From assembly GCF_012689525.1 (NCBI RefSeq), contig NZ_CP051514.1:2046001-2110000 (forward strand): a stretch of 64,000 nt of DNA. Direction: 5' to 3'. Shown one piece after another: positions 36,339 to 45,051 of the stretch. The stretch comes from Paraburkholderia aromaticivorans (lineage in GTDB: Bacteria; Pseudomonadota; Gammaproteobacteria; Burkholderiales; Burkholderiaceae). The notes beneath the pieces were generated by a model, which saw only the letters and a program-made list of their open reading frames with translations, ran no database searches and was not told the origin of the DNA. How positions within the stretch are numbered: the stretch's first letter is position 1; every line of letters starts with the position of its first letter. The translations under genes and the position numbers were made by a program.

Positions 36339-37361
36339 CTATGCGTTTTTGTGAAACGTTTTTACCGCCGCCGGCAGATGGCGAACGGTGGTGGCGAGCA
36401 GAATCGCGCACGCCTGCACTAACAACTGAACTGCGGGCCCTGCACCGAGTGCCAGTACAAGTTGACCGAGCTGCGCCATGAACAGCGCCGCGACCGCGCT
36501 GGCGATAACGCTGCCTTTTCCCCCGGTGAATGGCGTACCGCCTACAACGACAGCCGCGATGGCGGGAAGCAGATAGTCGTTGCCCGACGTCTGCGACGCG
36601 CTACCAATGAATCCGGCGAGCAGCATCCCGGCGGCGGAGAAGCACACCGCAGACGCGACATAGGCACCAATCCGATACTGCAGAACCCTCACCCCCGCAG
36701 CCTCAGCCGCCCGCGGATTGACGCCAACAGCGACAAATCTGCGGCCGATTGCGGTTTTCCTGGTGATGACCCAGGCTGTCACCACGAAAGCGAACGCAAA
36801 CAGGACATTAGCCGGCAAGCCAATAAACTGTGCGTGCGAGATGGTTTGCATAACAAGCGGGACGTTGACGGGAACATTGCCGGTCAACGAACGCACGCCG
36901 CCAATCAGAAGCGCGTTCACCGCCAAGGTTGCAACTAATGGTGTGATAGCGAATCTCGATACCAGTGTCCCATTGACGATCCCGACAATCGCTCCCACGC
37001 ACACCGTGAGAATTGCCGCTAGGACAATGGAATCGAAGCCAAATCCCGTTCGGGCCATCACCACGCCGGAGAGTGAGACCATTCCGATGGCCGACATGTC
37101 GAGGCCTCGCTGCTGGATGACCAGAGTTTGTCCTGTTGCGACAATGGCGAGGATGCCTGCGAACGGAAGCATGGCCAGAATCGAACCACGCGTCATCGTG
37201 CCTGGCGCGACTACTGAGCTAACTGAGAAGAGAAGTATCAATCCGACCCAGATCCACCAGAATTCACTGAATCCTGGAGCCCGAATCGACCGCCACTTCG
37301 CGAAAAATGACCGCAAGAGATCCGAAATCACGTATGTCTGATTGTTCATGACCTTTCTCAT
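36339..37361 (-). CDS. Sugar-type ABC transporter permease (RbsC family)
   Basis: A 340-aa inner-membrane permease with about 8-10 hydrophobic segments. The BPD_transp_2 features include GQTLVIQQRGLDMSAIGMVS, AIVGIVNGTLVSRFAITPLV and TGGKGSVIASAVAALF, with the loop AVGVNPRAAEAAGV. The start codon overlaps the stop of the fused ATPase-permease gene (ATGA), showing translational coupling; ATG 37349 is an alternative. It forms the importer with the fused protein and the periplasmic binding protein, and probably pairs with the permease half of the fusion. Confidence 0.88.
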   Translation of the reverse strand: MRKVMNNQTYVISDLLRSFFAKWRSIRAPGFSEFWWIWVGLILLFSVSSVVAPGTMTRGSILAMLPFAGILAIVATGQTLVIQQRGLDMSAIGMVSLSGVVMARTGFGFDSIVLAAILTVCVGAIVGIVNGTLVSRFAITPLVATLAVNALLIGGVRSLTGNVPVNVPLVMQTISHAQFIGLPANVLFAFAFVVTAWVITRKTAIGRRFVAVGVNPRAAEAAGVRVLQYRIGAYVASAVCFSAAGMLLAGFIGSASQTSGNDYLLPAIAAVVVGGTPFTGGKGSVIASAVAALFMAQLGQLVLALGAGPAVQLLVQACAILLATTVRHLPAAVKTFHKNA

Positions 37362-39835
37362 TTCGCCACCGCCATTTCTCTACTCCTGGAATAGAGGGCG
37401 ACAGATGCCAGAATCATTCCGCCCAATAGATACGATTGCCACGAATCTCCAATGTCCAGAAACGACGTGACCACATTGACCTGAATGATTAGAAGCGCGC
37501 CAAGCAAGGAACCGACAAAAGACCCGCGTCCGCCAAACAGGCTTGCCCCGCCGATGACGACGGCCGCAATGCTAGCCAGCGTGTAGTTGATGCCGGCGCT
37601 CGGGTCACCGGACCCGACCTGCGCCATCATCGGCGCGGCGGCCACACCGGCGAGGAGCGAGCAACCCACATACGCGGCAAGTAACGTCCTATGTGGGCGC
37701 ACGCCTGCCATGCGGGCGGCTTCAACCCGCGAGCCCACGCCGCGAAACGTAAGCCCAAGCCGGGTTTTAAAGAGGACGAACTCGAGCACGACGGCGAGAA
37801 CAACAGCGAAGATCGTGATGACTGGGACGAAGCCAGCCTGCGTGCCGATTGTCTCGACCACCGAATCGGCGATCAGTCCACCCGGAACGGGGCGCAGTAA
37901 AAGGGATATCGCCTGCAACGCCATATAGGTAGCTAGCGTTGCGACCATTGGATGCAATCGGAAGGGGTCCACCAGTATCCAGTTCACTACTCCGACTGCA
38001 ACGGCGACCACAATAACAATTGCCCATCCCGACAACTGGTGTCCCAGTGACGCACCGTCGTTGAGAAAAAACGACTGTATGACGACCATCAGCCCCATTA
38101 GGGGTCCGACAGATAGATCGATCCCTCCCACGAGCATGAGCGCCTGCTGCCCGTATGCGACGATGGCCAATGTCGCCACGAGCGCTAACACCCCACTCAG
38201 GTTGCGAGCGGACAGATAGGTTTCGTTGACGTGCGTGGCATAGATGCCGAGCGCGCAAATTGCCAGTGCGAGCATGACAAGAGGTGCCCAGTCTCCCGAC
38301 GCCCACTTCCAGAAGCCAGGAATGCTTGCCGAACCTCTCTCGCGCTCGGTGGTCGCAGTCAGCACCGCGGATGTGATGTTGTTTTCGGTGACGGCGGCGT
38401 CGCGCAGCTCCTTGACGATATGTCCGCGAGAGAAGATCAGCACACGGTCGCACAAGCCCGCCACCTCGAGCGCATCGGACGAGACTATGATGACGGCGGT
38501 GCCGGTCGCGGCGGCCTGGCGAAGCACCTTGTAAATCTCCATCCGCGCGCCAATGTCCACACCTTGAGTCGGTTCGTCGACGAGCAGCACCTCGGGATTG
38601 CTCGCAAGGACACTGGCCAGCACCAGCTTTTGCTGATTGCCGCCCGACAGCGAACGAATGGGCGTCTCGACCGTCGGTGTCTTGACCGCGAAACCCTTTA
38701 CTGCCAGTTTTGTGCGTCTCGCTTCGCTTCTCTGGCTGATCCAGCCATGAATGGAATCGAACGGAAGACTGCGGAGCGAGAAATTCTCGCGTACGGATAA
38801 ATCACCGAAAATGCCGTCACGATGGCGGTCACCAGGGAGATAGCGAATGCCCGAAGTGGCAGCAGCTTGAGACGTCTGAGTTTTTGCTGGCTTGCCGTTG
38901 ACCGCGACGTTGCCCCGGTTTCGGGTAAGACCGGCGAGAGCGCGCATGAATTCGCGCTGCCCATTGCCGTCGATACCGGCGAGGCCCACGATTTCCCCGC
39001 TCTTTACCTGCATCGATACGTCAGTGAAGCCGGCGCCGCGCAGCGATACCACGTCGAGAACCACACCGGCGCGGTCGTTTCCGGCTTTCGCGGGAAACTC
39101 CCGATCAAGCGCCCCGCCAACGATGAGTTCGACGATTTGTTGTTCGCTGAGCCCGGCAGCGTCGTACGTGCCTTGTCCTTGGCCATCGCGTAAAACGGTA
39201 AGGCGGTTGGCGATTTTCTGCACCTCGCGAATGCGGTGCGAGATATAAACGACCGAGCAACCGGAGGCCGTCACTTTTCGAATGTGTTCGAAAAGACGGT
39301 CGACGTCTTCCGCCAGTAGATGTTCCGTTGGCTCATCCAGGACGAGAACCTTCGGTTTGGCAGCAAGCGCCTTCACGATCTCGACGATGAAGCGCTGCTC
39401 TGGATTCAGGCTCAAGACCCGCTCGTTTGCGTCGATCGCGACATCGCCACTCCACTGCCGCAGGAGCTGTTGTGCCCATTGCGTGGTGCTCATCAGTGAA
39501 GTGCGTTGTTCGATTGGCACGCCAAGATAGAGATTCTCGGCGACCGTCAGATCGGGCATGAGAGCCGGTTCCTGCCGCACGATGGCCAGACCAAGCCGGC
39601 GCGCCGTATCGGTGTCGCCTTTGGTTTCCGCGCCGTTGATAAGCACGCGCCCCTTTTCCGGCACGAGCGCGCCGGACGCAACCGCCATGAGCGTGGACTT
39701 ACCTGCGCCGTTCTCACCGACGAGACCGTGTACTTCGCCCGCGAGTACCGAAAACGTGACGTTATCGAGTGCCCGTACGCCGGGAAAAACTTTGGTGACG
39801 CCATCAATCTGAAGCAGAGTGTTCTGGTCGTTCAT
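37358..39835 (-). CDS. Sugar-type ABC transporter, RbsA-like double ATPase fused to an RbsC-like permease
   Basis: An 825-aa fusion. Residues 1-240: first nucleotide-binding domain with Walker A GENGAGKST (40-48), signature LSLNPEQRF (141) and Walker B VLVLDEPTEHL. Residues about 250-495: second NBD with degenerate Walker A (GIDGNGQREFMRALAG), signature SLSGGNQQKLVLASVL and VLLVDEPTQGVDIGARMEIY. Residues about 510-825: permease domain with VGGIDLSVGPLMGLMVVIQ, GVGSRVEAARMAGVRPHRT and VVIGGASLFGGRGSFVGSLL. RbsA and RbsC are normally separate proteins. Substrate class is not clear from sequence; the shared operator suggests it imports the substrate of the MarR regulon. Confidence 0.88.
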   Translation of the reverse strand: MNDQNTLLQIDGVTKVFPGVRALDNVTFSVLAGEVHGLVGENGAGKSTLMAVASGALVPEKGRVLINGAETKGDTDTARRLGLAIVRQEPALMPDLTVAENLYLGVPIEQRTSLMSTTQWAQQLLRQWSGDVAIDANERVLSLNPEQRFIVEIVKALAAKPKVLVLDEPTEHLLAEDVDRLFEHIRKVTASGCSVVYISHRIREVQKIANRLTVLRDGQGQGTYDAAGLSEQQIVELIVGGALDREFPAKAGNDRAGVVLDVVSLRGAGFTDVSMQVKSGEIVGLAGIDGNGQREFMRALAGLTRNRGNVAVNGKPAKTQTSQAAATSGIRYLPGDRHRDGIFGDLSVRENFSLRSLPFDSIHGWISQRSEARRTKLAVKGFAVKTPTVETPIRSLSGGNQQKLVLASVLASNPEVLLVDEPTQGVDIGARMEIYKVLRQAAATGTAVIIVSSDALEVAGLCDRVLIFSRGHIVKELRDAAVTENNITSAVLTATTERERGSASIPGFWKWASGDWAPLVMLALAICALGIYATHVNETYLSARNLSGVLALVATLAIVAYGQQALMLVGGIDLSVGPLMGLMVVIQSFFLNDGASLGHQLSGWAIVIVVAVAVGVVNWILVDPFRLHPMVATLATYMALQAISLLLRPVPGGLIADSVVETIGTQAGFVPVITIFAVVLAVVLEFVLFKTRLGLTFRGVGSRVEAARMAGVRPHRTLLAAYVGCSLLAGVAAAPMMAQVGSGDPSAGINYTLASIAAVVIGGASLFGGRGSFVGSLLGALLIIQVNVVTSFLDIGDSWQSYLLGGMILASVALYSRSREMAVAK

Positions 39836-39850
39836 GATTCGTCTCGAACG

Positions 39851-40918
39851 TTACTGCTCAAAAACGGCCTTGAGCTTTTCAGGGGAAAGGGCGGAGGACA
39901 GGTCAGCGTCAGGCGGCGCGCTGGGATCGCACTTGGGATCAAGACCCTTGGCGCTGTCGGCGTAGGCGAAAGGAAGTACTGAGGGCGATTCGTTATCAGC
40001 CGTGCCCTGATAGCTGGCGACTCCATGCCGTACCGCGAAACGTACATAAGTTGTCGTGCCATCGAGCGTGTAGTAAGGAAATGCTGTCCCCGACTTTTTG
40101 GCCGACAGGTAGTGACAGTTCAGCTCGTTGTCGCTTGCGATGGTGACGATGGCGGGCACCGGGAGGTGGGCCTGCTCGAATGCTTTCGCAGCGGCGAGCG
40201 CAGTCACACCGTAGTCGGTGACAATGGCGTCAATGTGCGGGTATTGGGCAATCAGACCAGCGGTGGCTTTTTGCGCGTCGACTGGGTTCCAGTTGGTTAC
40301 GACGAACTGCTCATTTAACAGCTTCAGGTTCGGGTATTTCCCAAGGCCGCCCTTTAGACCGTCCATGAAGTTCCGGGATCCGGCAGCGCCAGGCGATCCA
40401 CCCATGAACACGACGTTGCCTTTCTTGAGGGTTGTCCCAAGCCAGTCGGCCCAAAGCACGCCGACCTGCTTGGAATCTCCGACGACATTGACGACATAGT
40501 CGCGTCCGGCTACTCCGGGTATCTGTGCCGAATACGGTACGACCGATACACCCGCTTTCATGGCTGAGCGCATGGCCGGAAGTTGTACGGCGCCAAAATC
40601 CGGAAGCATGATGAGCACGTTGACGCCCTGTGCGACCATGCTGTTGATGTCGGAATTGGCCTTTTGCGGATCGCCGTTGGCGTTGCTGTAGATGACTCGC
40701 TTGACGTTCTTGCAGCGGCTGAGTTCGTCCTTGACCTCGGCAAGACCAGTCTTGCGCCAGGTATTGCCACCGTACCCATCGGACACGCCGACGATCATCG
40801 GCTTCGTGCCGCAAAGGGGCGTGATGTCGTTCTGGCGGTTCGTCAGGGAATCGTCCGCCGCGTGTGCGGCAGTACCAATCAGGGCTGCCGAGATGAGCAG
40901 TGCAAGATGGCGCAGCAT
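39851..40918 (-). CDS. Periplasmic sugar-type ABC substrate-binding protein
   Basis: A 355-aa periplasmic-binding-protein type 1 family protein. The signal peptide is MLRHLALLISAALIGTAAHA. The mature part contains KPMIVGVSDGYGGNTWRKTG, NANGDPQKANSDINSMVAQG and VVNVVGDSKQVGVLWADWLG, then TDYGVTALAAAKAFEQA. The start is uncertain: ATG 40918 gives a clean signal peptide but a weak RBS. ATG 41074 has TTGAGGATCGTC upstream and would add a 52-residue N-terminal extension. First gene of the ABC operon, which promoter C (41258-41327) faces. Confidence 0.86.
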   Translation of the reverse strand: MLRHLALLISAALIGTAAHAADDSLTNRQNDITPLCGTKPMIVGVSDGYGGNTWRKTGLAEVKDELSRCKNVKRVIYSNANGDPQKANSDINSMVAQGVNVLIMLPDFGAVQLPAMRSAMKAGVSVVPYSAQIPGVAGRDYVVNVVGDSKQVGVLWADWLGTTLKKGNVVFMGGSPGAAGSRNFMDGLKGGLGKYPNLKLLNEQFVVTNWNPVDAQKATAGLIAQYPHIDAIVTDYGVTALAAAKAFEQAHLPVPAIVTIASDNELNCHYLSAKKSGTAFPYYTLDGTTTYVRFAVRHGVASYQGTADNESPSVLPFAYADSAKGLDPKCDPSAPPDADLSSALSPEKLKAVFEQ

Positions 40919-41257
40919 AGGCGCAACAACTCGCCCGTGCGCAAGGAGCGCGCCGTCTGGCCGGGGCGAGCGATCCGTAGAGACTTTCTGCCCGGCCGGC
41001 AACTCGTCTTCTGCAATGCACCGGGTCTGCATTTTTGGCGCTGCAGCTTGCCAGACTCCAAACATATCGAACATGACGATCCTCAAGGTAGGTAATGAAA
41101 TCGGATTCGAAATGAGTTGAGGCAAAATCTCGAACCCAGTGGTGTTCTTTTATGTATTTAGCGAAACCGTGTTTCCGGTTTCGCGGGATAGGCAAGAAAG
41201 CGCGCGTTCGGCGTCCAGTGGCCGTTACGACATAATTTGACGTGGAATCATGCTGTA

Positions 41258-41327
41258 TAAAATCGATTTATATCGAATGATGTGTTTCGGGATGAACAAA
41301 GTCAAGAACCCTAGGGAATGTCCCTAG
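41258..41327 (-). promoter_or_regulatory. Promoter C with MarR-type operator and upstream dyad (drives the ABC importer)
   Basis: Minus strand: -35 TTGACT (41305-41300), 17-nt spacer, -10 CATCAT (41282-41277), running into ATTCGATATAAATCGATT. The dyad CTAGGGAATGTCCCTAG (41311-41327) is a perfect 7-bp inverted repeat just upstream of -35. Same layout as promoters B and D. Confidence 0.72.
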
Positions 41328-41555
41328 CGGAGGATGTAGAGGTAGTTTTGCAGCGATAGTCGATGAGGAAAGCTAAGCAGATGCTTCCCAACCAGAAATG
41401 AGGCGAGCATCGCGGACGGACTGTTGTCCGCGGTGAAACGGTGAATCGACGGAATGAGTACTTACCCTAGTGACCTTTTTTTCTTAGACTGCTGCTAGCC
41501 GTGGCACAGAAGTTGTTTCGTCACGCCGCTCACACCCTCTCAGAGAATAATGATC

Positions 41556-41840
41556 ATGAAGTCGTTCACTAAAGCGGTCCTTATCGCAGCCTTGATCGCG
41601 GCGCCCGTTGCGTCGTTCGCGCAGTCCAGTCAAGTGCTCAGTCGTGCACAGGTGCGCGACGAACTCTCTCAGGTCGAAAGCGCCGGCTACAACCCGCGAG
41701 ATGCGATTCACTACCCGGAAAACATTCAGGCTGCTGAAGCCAAGGTCGCAGCGCAGAATGCCACGGCGCAAGGTGGTGCGGCCGGCTACGGTGGCGCGAC
41801 GGCCGGAGCTTCCCATTCGGGCCACGCAAAGGGGCTGTAA
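41556..41840 (+). CDS. DUF4148 secreted small protein
   Basis: A 94-aa protein with a signal peptide (MKSFTKAVLIAALIAAPVAS, then FAQ cleavage). The core is LSRAQVRDELSQVESAGYNP, diagnostic of DUF4148, a family abundant in Burkholderiales and of unknown function. The C-terminus is Gly/Ala-rich. ATG 41556 is taken over 41550 because the signal peptide begins there. A very strong hairpin follows the stop. It stands alone between two operator regions and is probably not part of the catabolic unit. Confidence 0.88.
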   Translation: MKSFTKAVLIAALIAAPVASFAQSSQVLSRAQVRDELSQVESAGYNPRDAIHYPENIQAAEAKVAAQNATAQGGAAGYGGATAGASHSGHAKGL

Positions 41841-41847
41841 CGTTTAA

Positions 41848-41885
41848 CCAGGCGAACTGCGGCGGCCGGGCCGCAGTTCGCCTGG
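41848..41885 (+). terminator. Strong hairpin terminator after the DUF4148 gene
   Basis: A perfect 16-bp stem (CCAGGCGAACTGCGGC and its complement) with a 6-nt loop, 7 nt after the stop codon at 41840. There is no T-run downstream, but stem length and placement support termination. It also faces the convergent MarR gene. Confidence 0.65.
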
Positions 41886-41942
41886 CTTCCCCGCATGTGC
41901 CTGATCAATGACTGTGCGCCTCTGCATGCCGGCGCTCACGAC

Positions 41943-42485
41943 CTAGTCCACGACCGTGCCGTCACTGGATGGATCCGTGAGATTTCCAGCGATCTGATGC
42001 ATGACCTTCCAGAAGACGTACATCTCCTCGTGCGTCACTCCATCAAACGAACTCGACAGCATCCGGATGATCTCCGGCAACAGTTCATCCACTAGACGTC
42101 TACCATCGTCAGTGAGGCTGACGTAGTACTTGCGCCGATCTTTCGGATCGCGAGTTCGCGTCAATAGCCCGCGCTTTTCCATGCTGTCCAAAGCTGGCAC
42201 GGCAGTGGTCGATGCGATCCCCACGCGTCTGCTCAATTCCAATTGATTCATTTCACCCCGTTGAGCTAGCACCCGCAGGTAGTACCAATGCGCGATGGAG
42301 ACTTTCTCCCTGTCGAGGATCTTCTGTGCCTCGACGTTGTACAGCCGGTGCAATGTCCGCGTCATCCACGGGACGGTCCTGCCGCGATCGTCGAAAATCT
42401 CTCGCCGTTCCTTTTCCGTTGAGCCGCAAGGTGACTCGATCGTTTCGTCGGTCATACCGATTGCGGTGGGGTAGAGCTTAACCAT
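41943..42485 (-). CDS. MarR-family transcriptional regulator (second paralogue)
   Basis: A 180-aa winged-helix regulator closely related to the protein at 29574-30113. The HTH is in MNQLELSRRVGIASTTAVPA and the wing in TRTRDPKDRRKYYVSLTDDG. Both share DDRGRTVPWM and the C-terminal VFWKV(M/V)HQI motif. ATG 42485 follows GAGGAATGAACAA, the same leader form as the first paralogue. It is divergent from promoter D and from the BKACE operon, so it probably regulates that operon and, given identical operators, may cross-regulate the other four promoters. Confidence 0.9.
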   Translation of the reverse strand: MVKLYPTAIGMTDETIESPCGSTEKERREIFDDRGRTVPWMTRTLHRLYNVEAQKILDREKVSIAHWYYLRVLAQRGEMNQLELSRRVGIASTTAVPALDSMEKRGLLTRTRDPKDRRKYYVSLTDDGRRLVDELLPEIIRMLSSSFDGVTHEEMYVFWKVMHQIAGNLTDPSSDGTVVD

Positions 42486-42560
42486 TTGTTCATTCCTCGA
42501 CAGATAGTGTGAGCCGGCTACGCGCCGGGCCGCCCCAGAAAAACTCTGTCCTAGCAGCTT

Positions 42561-42626
42561 CCAGGGGATTCCCTGGTGCCCTTGACTTTGTTAATTCCAA
42601 AACGCATCATTCGATATAAATCGATT
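42561..42626 (+). promoter_or_regulatory. Promoter D with MarR-type operator and upstream dyad (drives the BKACE operon)
   Basis: -35 TTGACT (42582-42587), 17-nt spacer, -10 CATCAT (42605-42610), overlapping ATTCGATATAAATCGATT, which is identical to the box at promoter C. Dyad CCAGGGGATTCCCTGG at 42561-42576. About 180 nt separate the predicted start site from the ATG at 42807, leaving a long leader. Confidence 0.72.
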
Positions 42627-42806
42627 GTGCACGGAATCATCTTAGCACAAATGATTCGATCGGGAGAGTGGTAGGCCGTCGTGAGCTTACTGCTCTGTCG
42701 TTTGGTGAGGCGTCAGCCATGTCGGAGCGTCCGATAACGGTCTGATTGCCGTTGGTTCGAAGAGATTCGAACCGTTACTTCGCTACTTACGTCGAGGATC
42801 ATCATC

Positions 42807-43748
42807 ATGGAAAAACTGCCACTTTGGGAAGCCGCCAAACGCGAAATGGAGGAGTACCAGTTCATTGCAGGGCCCGAGTTGCAGCCCAAGTGGGACGTAC
42901 CGGAGAAAGTCGCGATCAACGCCGCGGTCTCCGGACGCTTTGAAGACACGACGTCCTTCAAGGCGTATGTGGATGAGGCGACCACCGTGATCGAAGCCGG
43001 CGCCTGCGGCGTTCACATCGACTTCTCGTTCATGACCGACGCACAGGGGCGCCGCATGGATCGTGACATCCTGCCGGTTGAAGCCTACAAGCAGGTTATC
43101 GAGCCGCTGCGCTCCCGCTTCGGCAACGATTTCGTGCCGAACGTGAACGTGTTGCACGGCACGACGTTCGAGATGTGCATGAGTCCCGCTCGCGAAGGCC
43201 TGACCGAAGTTGCGCCGTGCGCGCCGGGCCATCCGGAGGCCTTTGCGGTGCCGGCCGTTGCAACGCTCGAGGAAGTGGGCGTCAAACCGGAGCTGGCGGT
43301 CCATAGTTCCGGCGAAATCGAGCTTGCCAAGCGCAAGCTGATCGATACCGGCATTCTCAAGAAGCCGTACAACTGGCTGATTCTGTACGGCCTGCCGTTC
43401 AACGTCGGCCGCACGCTGGTGTCGGGCACCTGGGTAAGCGACGCTCAAGACATGACTCAGCACATGTTCCTGATGGTCGACCAGATCCGCAAGATCGATC
43501 CGACCTCGGTTATCAGCGTCTGCGCGGCGGGTCGCGCATCGCTCTATATGACCACGCTCGCCACCATGATGGGTCTGCATATCCGCGTCGGCACGGAAGA
43601 CACGCCATGGAAGTATCCGAACAGCGACGAGCGCCTCAAGAGCAATCTCGAGATGTTCACGATGGCGCGCGACATCGCCGGCCTGCTCGGCCGTCAGCCA
43701 GCAACGGCGAACGAGTACCGGGCGTTGATCGGAAAACCGGCACGCTAG
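42807..43748 (+). CDS. BKACE-family protein (3-keto-5-aminohexanoate cleavage enzyme-like)
   Basis: A 313-aa Zn-dependent TIM-barrel enzyme. BKACE proteins condense a beta-keto acid with acetyl-CoA and split it to acetoacetate plus a new CoA thioester. Markers: VAINAAVSGRFEDTTSF near residue 32, GACGVHIDFSFMTDAQGRR, NVLHGTTFEMCMSP, ELAVHSSGEIELAKRKLI, and SVCAAGRASLYMTTLATMMG. It is the first gene of the D operon. The beta-keto acid used cannot be predicted without active-site comparison; a ring-cleavage product of the following dioxygenase-like protein is plausible. Confidence 0.86.
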   Translation: MEKLPLWEAAKREMEEYQFIAGPELQPKWDVPEKVAINAAVSGRFEDTTSFKAYVDEATTVIEAGACGVHIDFSFMTDAQGRRMDRDILPVEAYKQVIEPLRSRFGNDFVPNVNVLHGTTFEMCMSPAREGLTEVAPCAPGHPEAFAVPAVATLEEVGVKPELAVHSSGEIELAKRKLIDTGILKKPYNWLILYGLPFNVGRTLVSGTWVSDAQDMTQHMFLMVDQIRKIDPTSVISVCAAGRASLYMTTLATMMGLHIRVGTEDTPWKYPNSDERLKSNLEMFTMARDIAGLLGRQPATANEYRALIGKPAR

Positions 43749-43760
43749 TGTTTGTTTGCC

Positions 43761-43784
43761 ACGGCGCCGCCAGCGCGGCGCCGT
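43761..43784 (+). terminator. Intercistronic hairpin after the BKACE gene
   Basis: A perfect 10-bp stem ACGGCGCCGC / GCGGCGCCGT with a CAGC loop, 12 nt after the stop, followed by TTTAG. It may attenuate transcription into the downstream genes or stabilise the BKACE message. Confidence 0.6.
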
Positions 43785-43981
43785 TTAGAAAGAGTGATTG
43801 TTCGACGTTGACGCGCTCATGCAATGCGGGGAATCTTGGCGATACCGTTGGTGATCGGATTCTGTCGCTGCTTGCAAAGTCAGAACGAATGGTTTTTCAG
43901 GCCTTGGCGTGTTCGACGCACGCCTGGACGCGCCATGGGCCACACCGACTGTGAGCGTTCCACAACCGAGGAGAGTGGCAA

Positions 43982-45031
43982 ATGAGTGATCAGACGAAAG
44001 GCGGAGAGCCTCCCGTGCAACTGTGGACCCGGGATGGGTTTATGGGCGCTATTTCTGTCGTTACCCGGTCGACGTACGCGCCTGATTACCTCTCGGTGGA
44101 AGGTCCGCATGCACCACGGCGGGCGGTCCTCGACCAGTTAATACCTGACGATCGGGACAACGGCAATGCACTTCCGACCACCGTGGCGACGTCCCGGCTG
44201 GGAGTCAAGTTGCATGTGTCCGGCCGGCGCATGCCCATGCCGTTCGTGGTTCGAAATGTCGAGGCGGACGAAATTCATTTCATCCAGTCGGGCACGGTCA
44301 GATTCGAAACGGACGTTGGCCGTATCACGGCGGATGAAGGCGACTTTGTGTGCATTCCGCGTGCGATAGCGTATCGATATGCGCCGACGGGCGACGCCAT
44401 GCGCAGCGTCATTGTCGAAAGCCCATCGGCATTAAAACTTTCGCCTCCGGCGCCCACGGGAATGATCAACGTCGCGCGCGACGTGGAGTATGCCAGGGTG
44501 GGCCCCGACATTCCCGCGGGCGGTCCGACGAAACTAGTTCTAAAGGCCATCGACGGAGAGAACACGGTGTTCACCATGCCGCATGACCCGCTCTCGCTCG
44601 GCATGCAATTGTCGGACTCCGTTCCGGTGTGGAAACTGAATCTCAACAAAATTCAGCGGCTCACCTATTTGCCTGATGGCGGCCCGCCGAGTCAATTTTT
44701 GTCATCCACCGCAGGCGATGTTCTGATGTTCAACCTCAGTTCACGCATCTCGAATCGGCCGCCGATTCATATCAATGCGGATTTCGACGAGGTGATCTGT
44801 TACGTGCGCGGACCCGGTGTCTGGGGCGGGTGCTCGGAGCCGGGCACGTTGACCTGGGTGCCGAAAGGTGTGATTCACCATGGACCACCCGAGAACGCTC
44901 CGGAGACCTATCAGGCCTGGTTGCTGGAAACGCGAGCCACGCTTCGCTGGACGCCGAACGCGATCGCAGCATCGCAGTTGATGGAAACAGGCGAATACGG
45001 ACCGCATCCGAGCGAGCAGCGCCGTTCATAA
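43982..45031 (+). CDS. Homogentisate 1,2-dioxygenase-like cupin protein
   Basis: A 349-aa double-cupin protein of the HmgA superfamily. The N-terminal cupin has EADEIHFIQSGTVRFETDVG and EGDFVCIPRAIAYRYAP. The C-terminal part has FDEVICYVRGPGVWGGCSEP and TLTWVPKGVIHHGPPE, with His residues consistent with an iron site. It is shorter than classical homogentisate dioxygenase (about 430 aa), so it is probably a divergent ring-cleaving dioxygenase with a different hydroquinone-type substrate. ATG 43982 sits after GAGAGTGGCAA. The name is by fold, not by proven substrate. Confidence 0.72.
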   Translation: MSDQTKGGEPPVQLWTRDGFMGAISVVTRSTYAPDYLSVEGPHAPRRAVLDQLIPDDRDNGNALPTTVATSRLGVKLHVSGRRMPMPFVVRNVEADEIHFIQSGTVRFETDVGRITADEGDFVCIPRAIAYRYAPTGDAMRSVIVESPSALKLSPPAPTGMINVARDVEYARVGPDIPAGGPTKLVLKAIDGENTVFTMPHDPLSLGMQLSDSVPVWKLNLNKIQRLTYLPDGGPPSQFLSSTAGDVLMFNLSSRISNRPPIHINADFDEVICYVRGPGVWGGCSEPGTLTWVPKGVIHHGPPENAPETYQAWLLETRATLRWTPNAIAASQLMETGEYGPHPSEQRRS

Positions 45032-45051
45032 CGCAAAACAGGAGACATAAC

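Noticed and set aside
42627..42806. Possible riboswitch in the long leader of the BKACE operon
   Set aside because: There is about 180 nt of leader but no recognisable riboswitch core or terminator-antiterminator pair by eye.
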